Positions 1 to 5,657 are shown, numbered from the stretch's first letter. The stretch: 5,760 nt of DNA from Desulfobacterales bacterium (GCA_018334855.1 JAGXLE010000103.1:1-5760), one strand, 5' to 3'. Notes: generated by a model from the letters alone, not told the origin. Numbers and translations: made by a program.

Positions 1-14
1 CTAAAACCCTCCGG

Positions 15-114
15 GATTTCCAATTCTGCCGCATCTACTGCGTCAGATGCAGCCTCGCATAGTCCACTATAGCTCGTCTGCATCTTCCTTGTATCTGCGG
101 CAAACTTGAAAATC
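15..114. repeat. Imperfect ~100-bp palindrome in the nrdG 3' flank
   Basis: This gene-free stretch folds back on itself around position 64.5. Paired arms visible by eye are ATAGT (59-63) with ACTAT (66-70) around a 2-base loop, AGATGCAG (45-52) with CTGCATCT (78-85), GCCGCA (28-33) with TGCGGC (96-101), and weaker outer pairing of 15-27 with 102-114. Nearly all arms share one centre, so the whole block behaves as one dyad rather than several chance hairpins. It lies about 60 nt beyond the nrdG stop codon in the direction of transcription. It could shape the 3' end of the nrdDG mRNA, but no T-tract follows it on the minus strand, so it is not a classic terminator. The form resembles a dispersed palindromic repeat or a small non-autonomous element; copy number cannot be judged here. 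The rest of 1-176 shows no convincing gene. Confidence 0.6.
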
Positions 115-176
115 GCTCAATTTAGGATGAAGAGTGGCGGCGACGCCATCAAACTCTCCCTTTGTGTTTTTTGAGC

Positions 177-872
177 TTACCTGATTACCGCCTGCCTGAC
201 AAACCCTGCAATTATGGAGCGGAAGCGATTAAGCTCTTCTTCTGAGTAAAGCCTGTTGGTGCCTTGGAAAAATTCCGGGGTTAAAACATTTTCGGTGTGG
301 GGGCGCTGGATTGCATGAAGGTCAGCGCCCCGGATGAGTTCGGCAATTGAGTAAATGCAGGCTTCTTCCGTAAAAGGCTTTACACAGGTGGTCCGAAATT
401 CATGGGCTGCCTTTGAGTCAAGGATAACGCGGACGGTCTCGCGTATGGAATCTGGATCCGCGTTAGCAGTAATTTGGGATTCATAATTTTCAGGAGTGGT
501 TTTAACGTCCATTGCAATGTAATCGGCAAGCCCTTTTTTTATAAGTTGTTTGATCATTTCCGGGTTGCTGCCGTTGGTGTCGATTTTTAATTCAAACCCC
601 ATTGACTTTATTTCCTCGCACAGGTCCGGCAGATCGCGGTGCAAAGTTGGCTCGCCCCCGGAAATTACCACAGCATCAAGGTATTTTTTGCGCTGGCGAA
701 GAAAAGACATGATATATTCTGCCGCAAGATCAGCGGTGTTTTCACCGGGGGCAGAGAGTTGGGGATTGTGGCAGTAAGGGCAGTGAAAGTTGCACCCCGC
801 GGTGAAAACAACACAGCTGATCCTGGGCGGAAAATCGACCAGGGAGTATTTTTGAAGGCCACCTATGCGCAT
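177..872 (-). CDS. nrdG: Anaerobic ribonucleotide reductase activating protein (radical SAM)
   Basis: NrdG is a radical S-adenosylmethionine enzyme. Its [4Fe-4S] cluster cleaves SAM reductively to generate the glycyl radical on NrdD, so it acts in the cytoplasm in oxygen-free dNTP synthesis. The 231-residue product starts with the family-typical MRIGGLQKYSLVDFP and carries the cluster-binding CxxxCxxC as C27, C31 and C34 in GCNFHCPYCHNP. The glycine-rich SAM-binding stretch SGGEPT lies at 71-76, followed by KIDTNG at 97-102 and DYIAMDVKT at 117-125, which fit successive strands of the radical SAM barrel. It belongs to the long form of about 230 residues rather than the roughly 155-residue Escherichia coli type. 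It lies 19 bp downstream of nrdD on the same strand, so the two are surely co-transcribed. No strong Shine-Dalgarno precedes this ATG, so translation may depend partly on coupling to nrdD. The start is chosen because the N-terminus matches the family. Confidence 0.95.
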   Translation of the reverse strand: MRIGGLQKYSLVDFPPRISCVVFTAGCNFHCPYCHNPQLSAPGENTADLAAEYIMSFLRQRKKYLDAVVISGGEPTLHRDLPDLCEEIKSMGFELKIDTNGSNPEMIKQLIKKGLADYIAMDVKTTPENYESQITANADPDSIRETVRVILDSKAAHEFRTTCVKPFTEEACIYSIAELIRGADLHAIQRPHTENVLTPEFFQGTNRLYSEEELNRFRSIIAGFVRQAVIR

Positions 873-891
873 TTGTTAAAATCCGGCCGAT

Positions 892-2985
892 TCAGGAGGC
901 AATCTCAAAGGTTTTGCGAAGATTAAATTCGCGCTGCTTTCCGTTGTTCCACTGGTGCACCGGCCGCAGATATCCAACCACCCGGGAATAAATTTCGGTA
1001 GATGCTTGGCATTGCGGGCACTCTTCGTAATAACCGCTCAGATACCCGTGGGTTGGGCATACACTGAATGTGGGCGATATGGTAAAATATGGCATGCGGA
1101 AACTCTCGGTAATCTTTCGGACCAGATTCCGGGCAGAATCAAAATTGTTCATCTGCTCTCCGAGAAAAATGTGAAAAACTGTCCCCCCGGTATACTTGGT
1201 CTGGAGTTCGTCCTGGAGCTCGAGTGCTTCAAACAGATCGTCTGTATAATTGACCGGCAGCTGGCTTGAGTTTGTGTAAAAAGGATCTGCGCCCTGGCGG
1301 TAATCGTTTTCATTGGCGCATGTAATTTCGGGATAGCTTTGTTTGTCCAAAATAGCCAGGCGGTATGCAGTTCCTTCGCCGGGAGTGGCTTCCAGGTTGT
1401 AGTATTCCCCGCTTTGTTCCTGGAGGTCTTCAATTACACTGCGCATGTAATCAAGTGTTTCCACGGCGAAAGCCTTTCCCTCGGGCGTTCCGATGTCTTT
1501 GTCCATCAGGTTGAGGCATGCCTCGTTCATTCCGATCAGGCCGACAGTGGAGAAATGATTGGTCCAGTAGAAGCCGGTCTGCTCTTTTACAGCGCGAAGA
1601 TAAAATTTCGAATAAGGATAAAGGCTTTGATCGGTAAATTTTTCAAGCACCTTGCGTTTTATGGAAAGACTCCGGCCGGCAATTTCGATCTGCTGCCTGA
1701 GCCGGTCGTAAAAATCGTCGCGATTTTCTGCCAGATAGCCGAGCCTTGGCAGGTTGACGGTTACTACGCCAATGGATCCGGTCAGGGGATTGGCGCCGAA
1801 AAGACCTCCGCCCCGCTTTTTTAGTTCCCGGTTGTCAAGCCGCAGCCGACAGCACATGGAGCGGGCGTCTTCAGGCGACATGTCGGAGTTTACAAAATTG
1901 GAAAAATACGGAATTCCGTATTTGCCGGTCATTTTCCAGACATTTTCCAGGTTCGGGTTGTCCCAGTCAAAGTCCGCGGTAATGTTGTAGGTCGGAATGG
2001 GAAAAGTAAAAACCCTTCCCTTGGCATCGCCTTCCATCATGACCTCAGCGAATGCACGGTTAAACGTGTCTATTTCCTCCTGGAAATCGCCGTAGGTATC
2101 CTCCTGATATTCACCGCCCAGGACGACCGGGGAATCCTTGAGCATTCCGGGCACATTCAGATCGAGTGTGATGTTTGTAAACGGGGTCTGAAAACCTACC
2201 CGGGTCGGGATGTTAATGTTGAACACAAATTCCTGCAGAGCCTGTTTTACTTCCCGGTAGGTAAGATTGTCATACCGGATAAAAGGGGCAAGCAGGGTGT
2301 CAAAGTTTGAAACAGCCTGGGCGCCTGCGGCCTCACCCTGAAGAGTATAGAAAAAGTTTACCACCTGGCCGAGAGCGGATCGCAGGTGCTTTGGAGGCGC
2401 GCTTTCCACTTTTCCGGGAACCCCCATGAATCCGACCCTCAACAGATCCTGCAGGTCCCAGCCCACGCAGTACACGGAAAGCAGGCTCAAATCATGGATG
2501 TGTAAGTCGCCGTTTTTGTGGGCATCCCTTACCTCGGGCGGATAGATGCGGTTTAGCCAGTATTCGGCGGTAACATCCGATGAAATGTAGTTGTTTAAGC
2601 CCTGGAGAGAAAAGCTCATGTTGCTGTTTTCGCGTATTTTCCAGTCCATTTTCTGAACGTAGTTTTCCACAAGTTCCACGTTAGCCCTGGTGGTGATATT
2701 TCGGATCTGAGCGTGCTGTTCCCTGTAGAGGATATAAGCTTTGGCGGATTTGTGGAAAGGCGACTCGATAAGGACACGCTCTACGATGTCCTGGATTTCT
2801 TCCACCTCGGGCGGGGAGGCAAGCTGCATTTCATGGGCCAGGGTTAAAACGCGCAGCATAAGCTTTTTGGCCATCTGCTCGTCAAACTCGCCGGTGGCGC
2901 TTCCCGCCTTGGCAATGGCGGAAGTGATTTTGGATGCATCAAACTGAACAACCCGTCCATTGCGTTTTTTAATGTGCGTAAACAT
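892..2985 (-). CDS. nrdD: Anaerobic (class III) ribonucleoside-triphosphate reductase
   Basis: NrdD reduces ribonucleoside triphosphates to deoxyribonucleoside triphosphates without oxygen, using a glycyl radical made by NrdG. The 697-residue product is full length. Residues 3 to about 93 form an ATP-cone (KKRNGRVVQFDASKI onward), the allosteric site for ATP/dATP control of overall activity. The catalytic barrel follows, with candidate active-site cysteines C173 (YCVGWD) and C378/C379 (MCCRLRLDN), then the conserved segments TGSIGVVTVNLPRLGY (402-417) and TPGEGTAYRLA (534-544). The C-terminus has a probable zinc site, C643, H646, C656 and C659 (CPTHGY...CPQC), and the glycyl-radical loop RVVGYLRPVHQWNNGK with the radical residue predicted at G671. 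Which cysteine carries the thiyl radical, and whether formate or a redoxin is the reductant, needs alignment. The start is supported by an AAGGGGG Shine-Dalgarno and the family N-terminus. It is first in an operon with nrdG behind a promoter carrying two NrdR-like boxes. Confidence 0.97.
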   Translation of the reverse strand: MFTHIKKRNGRVVQFDASKITSAIAKAGSATGEFDEQMAKKLMLRVLTLAHEMQLASPPEVEEIQDIVERVLIESPFHKSAKAYILYREQHAQIRNITTRANVELVENYVQKMDWKIRENSNMSFSLQGLNNYISSDVTAEYWLNRIYPPEVRDAHKNGDLHIHDLSLLSVYCVGWDLQDLLRVGFMGVPGKVESAPPKHLRSALGQVVNFFYTLQGEAAGAQAVSNFDTLLAPFIRYDNLTYREVKQALQEFVFNINIPTRVGFQTPFTNITLDLNVPGMLKDSPVVLGGEYQEDTYGDFQEEIDTFNRAFAEVMMEGDAKGRVFTFPIPTYNITADFDWDNPNLENVWKMTGKYGIPYFSNFVNSDMSPEDARSMCCRLRLDNRELKKRGGGLFGANPLTGSIGVVTVNLPRLGYLAENRDDFYDRLRQQIEIAGRSLSIKRKVLEKFTDQSLYPYSKFYLRAVKEQTGFYWTNHFSTVGLIGMNEACLNLMDKDIGTPEGKAFAVETLDYMRSVIEDLQEQSGEYYNLEATPGEGTAYRLAILDKQSYPEITCANENDYRQGADPFYTNSSQLPVNYTDDLFEALELQDELQTKYTGGTVFHIFLGEQMNNFDSARNLVRKITESFRMPYFTISPTFSVCPTHGYLSGYYEECPQCQASTEIYSRVVGYLRPVHQWNNGKQREFNLRKTFEIAS

Positions 2986-2988
2986 AAG

Positions 2989-2995
2989 CCCCCTT
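2989..2995 (-). promoter_or_regulatory. Ribosome binding site of nrdD
   Basis: On the minus strand AAGGGGG precedes the ATG at 2985 by three bases (CTT). The purine run fits a Shine-Dalgarno, although the spacing is short. No other in-frame start codon nearby is as well placed, so this supports the chosen nrdD start. Confidence 0.6.
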
Positions 2996-3027
2996 TTTAA
3001 TCGATAGATCCGGAAAAATATCAGATA

Positions 3028-3046
3028 GCCGGCACAACGGGCCAGC
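3028..3046 (-). other. Small hairpin in the nrdD 5' untranslated region
   Basis: Read on the minus strand, GCTGGC and GCCGGC can pair over six positions (one G-T wobble) around a 7-base loop. It lies in the middle of the roughly 73-nt leader between the predicted transcription start near 3059 and the nrdD ATG. It does not cover the Shine-Dalgarno and matches no riboswitch that I recognise. It may only affect mRNA stability, or be chance. Confidence 0.3.
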
Positions 3047-3065
3047 TGTAAACCTTCTAATTAAA

Positions 3066-3093
3066 TTTATAACAATATATTGTTATTTGTCAA
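3066..3093 (-). promoter_or_regulatory. Sigma70-type promoter of nrdDG
   Basis: On the minus strand TTGACA (3088-3093), a perfect -35 hexamer, is followed after 16 bp by TATAAA (3066-3071), a five-of-six match to the -10 hexamer. Transcription would begin around 3059, giving an untranslated leader of about 73 nt before nrdD. The spacer is occupied by an 18-bp perfect palindrome that reads as an NrdR box, so a bound repressor would block RNA polymerase directly. Confidence 0.75.
3070..3085. promoter_or_regulatory. NrdR box 1, inside the promoter spacer
   Basis: The 16-mer TAACAATATATTGTTA is a perfect palindrome (18 bp if 3069 and 3086 are included). Its ten-base core CAATATATTG fits the known NrdR operator core C-W-ATATAT-W-G. 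NrdR is the zinc-finger/ATP-cone repressor that shuts down ribonucleotide reductase operons when dATP is plentiful. The site lies between the -35 and -10 hexamers and touches the -10, the expected position for a repressor. The nrdR gene itself is not in this window. Confidence 0.8.
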
Positions 3094-3099
3094 TAAAAA

Positions 3100-3115
3100 A
3101 ATCTATATATTGTAT
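3100..3115. promoter_or_regulatory. NrdR box 2, upstream of -35
   Basis: The core CTATATATTG (3103-3112) again fits C-W-ATATAT-W-G, though the flanking bases are less symmetrical than in box 1. Its core lies 30 bp from that of box 1, close to three helical turns, so both sites face the same side of the DNA. NrdR operators characteristically occur as such phased pairs. The site lies just upstream of the -35 hexamer and only 10 bp after the stop codon of the ChaN-like gene. Confidence 0.72.
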
Positions 3116-3125
3116 TTGGATAAGT

Positions 3126-4121
3126 TTAATGCGGCGATGGCCCGGCCGGGCCGCCGGTTGTTACCCACAGGTAGTCTGCGGCTGAAAGATCGGCGGACTG
3201 CCCCGCAGCAAAGGGTATTACCGTCTTAAAGGGTGCGCCCGTGCGGCGATAAGCGCGGTCTGGTATACCAAACCCGTAAATGATGTGTCCTTTTCCGGCA
3301 AATACAACCATAAGGCTGTCTTTCAGGCAGCGGCTGACTGATTGGGCCATGGCTTCATCCCACACGCACTGGGCCTGGTAAAAATTTTTGAAGTTATAGT
3401 GAAGCCGCGCCCGGTGATGGCTTTCAAATATATTTTTTAAATACTGTCTGTGAGCCGCTACATCGAGTTTTATTTGTTCAGGCAGATGGCCGGATTCGCC
3501 GGGCAGAAGAGAATCGATTCCGCCTGCGGCTATTTTGGACGGGATATGAAACGGTATGTTAAGGGCACAGAGGGGAAGATTCTTTTCTTTTATAAAATCG
3601 AGGAGCCCGGAATACAGACTGTAGTCGTGTTTCCAGTTGGCATACCAGTGCACGTTTTCAATAAAGGTTTTCTGATCAAGCATACCCTTTCTCCACTGCC
3701 CGAGCACATCCTGGTACGGGCGGGAAAACATTTCCATGCCCACTGAAAGCCCCGGTTTGCGGCGGTAAAGCGCTTTGAGAATTTTTTTCTGTATTTCGTG
3801 GTGCCGCGGATTTGTATGAGATTCTCCGATGTAGACAACCCGGGCTTCTGCAAGGTCATTGATCATCGTTTCAAAGGATACGGGGGCCTTTTCAGCGGCA
3901 GACAGAATCGTGCCCCGGGGAAAGGAGGAAGACAGGGAGGGGACAAAAACATGTTGCCTTTTGGCGCTACATCCTGACATTAAAACAAAAAACCCGGCGG
4001 CGGCAAAAAGAACGGCAGCCAGGGTTGCATGGAAATAGAAATTTGATATAAAAATTCTTTTGTAAGTCCGTGACAAAGACTGTTCTTGATATGATTGCCT
4101 GAATCGGTTTACTGAAGTCAT
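3126..4121 (-). CDS. ChaN-family haem-binding-type lipoprotein
   Basis: This product resembles the ChaN / PF04187 family, whose characterised members are surface or periplasmic lipoproteins that bind haem and are tied to iron uptake. The family core is clear: VVYIGESHTNPRHHEIQ (95-111, with E100, H102, H107 and H108), GMEMF (128-132), the tryptophan/acidic stretch FYQAQCVWDEAMAQS (247-261) and FAGKGHIIYGFGIP (274-287, with H279). A hydrophobic segment at about 30-50 ends in LMSGC, so C51 is the likely lipidated residue. The 51-residue leader is long for a lipoprotein. A TTG at codon 16 (4074-4076) would give a more normal signal of 35 residues, but neither start has a good Shine-Dalgarno. The ligand is inferred from the family only. 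It lies upstream of nrdD on the same strand, but the strong promoter between them argues that nrdDG has its own transcription unit. Confidence 0.85.
   Translation of the reverse strand: MTSVNRFRQSYQEQSLSRTYKRIFISNFYFHATLAAVLFAAAGFFVLMSGCSAKRQHVFVPSLSSSFPRGTILSAAEKAPVSFETMINDLAEARVVYIGESHTNPRHHEIQKKILKALYRRKPGLSVGMEMFSRPYQDVLGQWRKGMLDQKTFIENVHWYANWKHDYSLYSGLLDFIKEKNLPLCALNIPFHIPSKIAAGGIDSLLPGESGHLPEQIKLDVAAHRQYLKNIFESHHRARLHYNFKNFYQAQCVWDEAMAQSVSRCLKDSLMVVFAGKGHIIYGFGIPDRAYRRTGAPFKTVIPFAAGQSADLSAADYLWVTTGGPAGPSPH
3132..3156 (-). other. GC-rich hairpin at the 3' end of the ChaN-like gene
   Basis: The last codons of the lipoprotein gene contain the perfect palindrome GGCCCGGCCGGGCC (3139-3152). 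On the minus strand it nests inside a second pairing, CGGCG (3152-3156) with CGCCG (3132-3136). The combined stem could slow polymerase just before the stop codon. A run of seven T on this strand (3095-3101) comes 30 nt later, too far for a classic intrinsic terminator. It may still help separate this gene from nrdDG. Confidence 0.35.
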
Positions 4122-4382
4122 ATGCGAATAAATAAAAACCCTTTGCTGTTTCGGAAAAAACCGGTGTCCTGGTATAGATCAGCCCCGGTATGTCTTGTTG
4201 CGCTGCTGCTGCTTGCGGCAGTGATATTTCTGGGTGCTGCCGGGATACATGCTGCCGCGGGCAGTGCGCAATACCGTCAGCATATATGGATGCCGGTATT
4301 GCTGGTATCTTGTGCGGGAATCCTGTTTTTTGCGATTTTATTCCGGCTCATCAGGCGCAGGTGGTCAGGTTCTTCCTCCTGA
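4122..4382 (+). CDS. Small two-helix membrane protein, unknown function
   Basis: I do not recognise this 86-residue protein. It has a basic N-terminus (R2, K5, R11, K12, K13, R19), a hydrophobic segment at about 21-45 (VCLVALLLLAAVIFLGAAG), a short polar turn (AQYRQHIW, 49-56), a second hydrophobic segment at about 57-74 (MPVLLVSCAGILFFAILF) and an arginine-rich tail (R75, R78-R80). The positive-inside rule predicts a hairpin with both ends in the cytoplasm. This coherent topology is the main reason to believe it is real. It is the only plus-strand gene. Its ATG touches the longest start of the divergent ChaN-like gene and is preceded by a weak GAAG at a suitable distance. It converges on the Nudix gene with 14 bp between stops. 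Any promoter would lie inside the neighbouring gene (see the rejected candidate at 4025-4052). Confidence 0.6.
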   Translation: MRINKNPLLFRKKPVSWYRSAPVCLVALLLLAAVIFLGAAGIHAAAGSAQYRQHIWMPVLLVSCAGILFFAILFRLIRRRWSGSSS

Positions 4383-4400
4383 AAACTCTGCTGATTTCAG
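4379..4400. other. Hairpin between the convergent stop codons
   Basis: CTGAAA (4379-4384) and TTTCAG (4395-4400) form a 6-bp inverted repeat that overlaps both the plus-strand TGA (4380-4382) and the minus-strand TGA (4397-4399). It could serve as a weak bidirectional 3'-end signal, but there is no T-tract on either side and the stem is AT-rich, so its role is doubtful. Confidence 0.25.
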
Positions 4401-4963
4401 ATAATATGTTCCAGCAGGAAATGGATCATCCTGGCCGTGACTCCCCAGATAACAACGTTGTCATAGGGATAGGTCAATTCTGCGGTATCAGGAATTCTGC
4501 CGGAAAATCCTGCAGACTCGTGTAAATAACGCAGGGTGTTGACCGGGACCTCGATTATTCTGGAAATTTCGGTCGGGTCATATTTCAGCCGGTTTGTATC
4601 CCCGTCCCAAAGGGCTACAAAGCATTCTATGACAGTTTGCCGGATTGTGGGGAAATGCCCCATGGAGCCGGTCACGTGCAGATGGTCGGGGGTGATGCAG
4701 AGCTCCTCTTCGAGTTCTCGCAATGCCGTGTCCAGCGGGGTGACATCATTTTTCTCCATGTGGCCGCCGGGCAGGGCAACCTGGTTGCGCCACGGATAGC
4801 CGTGAGTGTCAGTTTTTAAAACTGCCAGAATATACGGCTCCCCGGATTTTTCAAAGAGCAGCATAATCACGCTTGCCATAAAGGACCGATCCTGCAGCGG
4901 TATCCGCATGGCAGGGGCCTGTTCAAGCTTTTGCTCAAGCCGCCGGGCATCGAGAGTCGTCAT
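4397..4963 (-). CDS. Nudix hydrolase, CoA-pyrophosphatase (NudL/CoAse)-like
   Basis: Nudix enzymes hydrolyse nucleoside diphosphates linked to another group. The NudL/CoAse branch cuts coenzyme A or its derivatives into 3',5'-ADP and phosphopantetheine. With the start used here the product has 188 residues. The signature spans about 65-90: PGGHMEKND, then TALRELEEELCI, with catalytic residues R82, E83, E86 and E87. The spacing from PGG to REL matches the CoAse branch, as do RNQVALPGG (59-67) and the C-terminal WGVTARM (173-179). One oddity is C89, where the Nudix box normally has glycine. The substrate is inferred. The frame is open to an ATG at 5050, which would overlap the thioredoxin-like gene by 29 bp. 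The ATG at 4963 is preferred because AAAGGA lies five bases before it and the extra 29 residues are not family-like. It probably shares a transcript with the upstream thioredoxin-like gene. Confidence 0.88.
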   Translation of the reverse strand: MTTLDARRLEQKLEQAPAMRIPLQDRSFMASVIMLLFEKSGEPYILAVLKTDTHGYPWRNQVALPGGHMEKNDVTPLDTALRELEEELCITPDHLHVTGSMGHFPTIRQTVIECFVALWDGDTNRLKYDPTEISRIIEVPVNTLRYLHESAGFSGRIPDTAELTYPYDNVVIWGVTARMIHFLLEHII

Positions 4964-4968
4964 GGCTT

Positions 4969-4974
4969 TCCTTT
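4969..4974 (-). promoter_or_regulatory. Ribosome binding site deciding the Nudix start
   Basis: On the minus strand AAAGGA sits five bases (AAGCC) before the ATG at 4963. It is better than anything before the in-frame ATGs at 4987 and 5050, and therefore sets the chosen start and leaves a 58-bp gap after the thioredoxin-like gene. Confidence 0.65.
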
Positions 4975-5021
4975 CCGCACGCCACATGCCGCAAAAGCCT
5001 GATTCCGTATCCGGGGGGCTG

Positions 5022-5510
5022 CTATTTTTGCTGCTGTTCCACGTATTCATCCAGCCTCATTTCCCTGTATTCATTCTTGTTTACATACTCGAGAATGTAG
5101 ACCATCAGTTGCGGCGGTATAAATCCGGGCCGGCTTCCTATGCGTGTAGTTTCGCCGTCAATAAACCAGTTAAAGGGAAATCGGTCGGCTCCGAATTTTT
5201 CCGCAATTTTAGGCTTATCCTCCGCGTCTATTTTTATGGGAACAAAATTGGCGTTCAGGTAGGCTATCACCTCGGAATCGGAGAATGTATCCTGCTCCAT
5301 TTTCCGGCAATAGCCGCACCAGTCCGTGTAAAAGTGCAGAAACCCTTTTCTGCCGGTATTTTTGACCTGTTTTATACCGTCTTCGTAAGAATACCACCGT
5401 ATGTTTTCTTTTCCGCTCTCAGGTCCGCTGCCGGAAATAGCGCTCCAGGATCCCAGAAATAAAATACACGCAATAATTGCAGCCAATAGATAAAAAAGTC
5501 TTTTTTTCAT
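5022..5510 (-). CDS. Exported thioredoxin-like protein, WCGYC active site
   Basis: This is a thioredoxin-fold protein of 162 residues, probably a thiol-disulfide oxidoreductase or disulfide reductant acting outside the cytoplasmic membrane. Residues 1-4 are basic, and a hydrophobic segment at about 5-20 (LFYLLAAIIACILFLG) is a signal peptide or N-terminal anchor; no lipobox is seen. The redox site is W64-C65-G66-Y67-C68 in FYTDWCGYCRKMEQDTF, and the usual cis-proline position is P112 in RFPFNWFID. The fold ends near residue 145 and a polar tail (EYREMRLDEYVEQQQK) follows. The style matches the small Thioredoxin_7-like or DsbD-C-domain-like proteins that recur in anaerobic Gram-negatives; its partner is unknown. 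A strong GGAGGA precedes the ATG. The gene upstream is another thioredoxin-fold protein and the one downstream is the Nudix hydrolase. No convincing promoter is visible just upstream. Confidence 0.88.
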   Translation of the reverse strand: MKKRLFYLLAAIIACILFLGSWSAISGSGPESGKENIRWYSYEDGIKQVKNTGRKGFLHFYTDWCGYCRKMEQDTFSDSEVIAYLNANFVPIKIDAEDKPKIAEKFGADRFPFNWFIDGETTRIGSRPGFIPPQLMVYILEYVNKNEYREMRLDEYVEQQQK

Positions 5511-5515
5511 TTATG

Positions 5516-5521
5516 TCCTCC
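5516..5521 (-). promoter_or_regulatory. Ribosome binding site of the thioredoxin-like gene
   Basis: GGAGGA on the minus strand ends five bases (CATAA) before the ATG at 5510. It is the strongest Shine-Dalgarno in the window and fixes this start. Confidence 0.8.
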
Positions 5522-5524
5522 AGA

Positions 5525-5547
5525 GGCCGGATTTTTTGTCGGCCGAC
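5525..5547. other. GC-rich dyads before the thioredoxin-like gene
   Basis: GTCGGCCGAC (5538-5547) is a perfect 10-bp palindrome, and its CGGCC half can alternatively pair with GGCCG (5525-5529) across a T-rich loop. On the minus strand an A-run rather than a T-run follows, so it is not a terminator for the upstream gene. It may be a protein site or simply structure in the leader. Confidence 0.25.
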
Positions 5548-5564
5548 ACGGTTTGTCATCAATC

Positions 5565-5651
5565 AGGTTCAAGGTCCAAGGGAAAAGGCCCAAGGTTTAA
5601 TAGGATTAACTCCTTTTTTACCTTTTACCTTGCGCCTTGCGCCTTGAACCT
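5565..5651. repeat. Heptamer-built inverted repeat (CAAGGNN / CCTTGNN arrays)
   Basis: The left arm has CAAGG-type cores every 7 bases (5570, 5577, 5584 as AAAGG, 5591). The right arm has CCTTG/CCTTT cores every 7 bases (5621, 5628, 5635, 5642, 5649), and the series continues to 5656, where CCTTA contains the stop codon of the upstream gene. The arms pair in a single register, position x with 11216-x: 5565-5574 with 5642-5651 is a perfect 10-bp stem. Five-base cores then alternate with short mismatches, up to AGGA (5602-5605) with TCCT (5611-5614) around a 5-base loop. The whole makes an 87-nt hairpin. It fills most of the gap between two minus-strand genes. It looks like a short tandem array duplicated in inverted form; copies elsewhere cannot be assessed here. 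Confidence 0.8.
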
Positions 5652-5657
5652 TGCCCC

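Noticed and set aside
2..115. Short minus-strand open stretch running off the left edge
   Set aside because: It follows an in-frame TGA, has no plausible start, and coincides with the palindrome, which explains its base pattern better.
1339..1824. Plus-strand open frame of 161 codons
   Set aside because: It lies wholly antisense to nrdD, whose conserved motifs are unmistakable on the minus strand, and its translation shows no recognisable domain.
3095..3101. T7 tract (minus strand) as an intrinsic terminator of the lipoprotein gene
   Set aside because: It is 30 nt past the GC-rich hairpin and adjoins the nrdDG -35 element, so it does not form a standard stem-plus-U-tract terminator.
4025..4052. 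Possible plus-strand promoter TTGCAT-16-TATAAA for the two-helix gene
   Set aside because: The hexamers are only partial matches in an AT-rich part of the lipoprotein gene's signal-peptide region, and such matches arise easily by chance. Not strong enough to annotate.
4190..4525. Plus-strand open frame of 111 codons overlapping the two-helix gene
   Set aside because: It is cysteine-rich and without a coherent topology, and it runs antisense into the Nudix gene. The other frame gives a sensible membrane protein.
5038..5050. ATG at 5050 as the Nudix start
   Set aside because: It would overlap the thioredoxin-like gene by 29 bp and add a non-family N-terminus. The ATG at 4963 has a much better ribosome binding site.
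4806..5462. Plus-strand open frame of 218 codons
   Set aside because: It is antisense to the thioredoxin-like gene and the start of the Nudix gene. Those have a clear CxxC site, signal segment and good ribosome binding sites; this frame has none.
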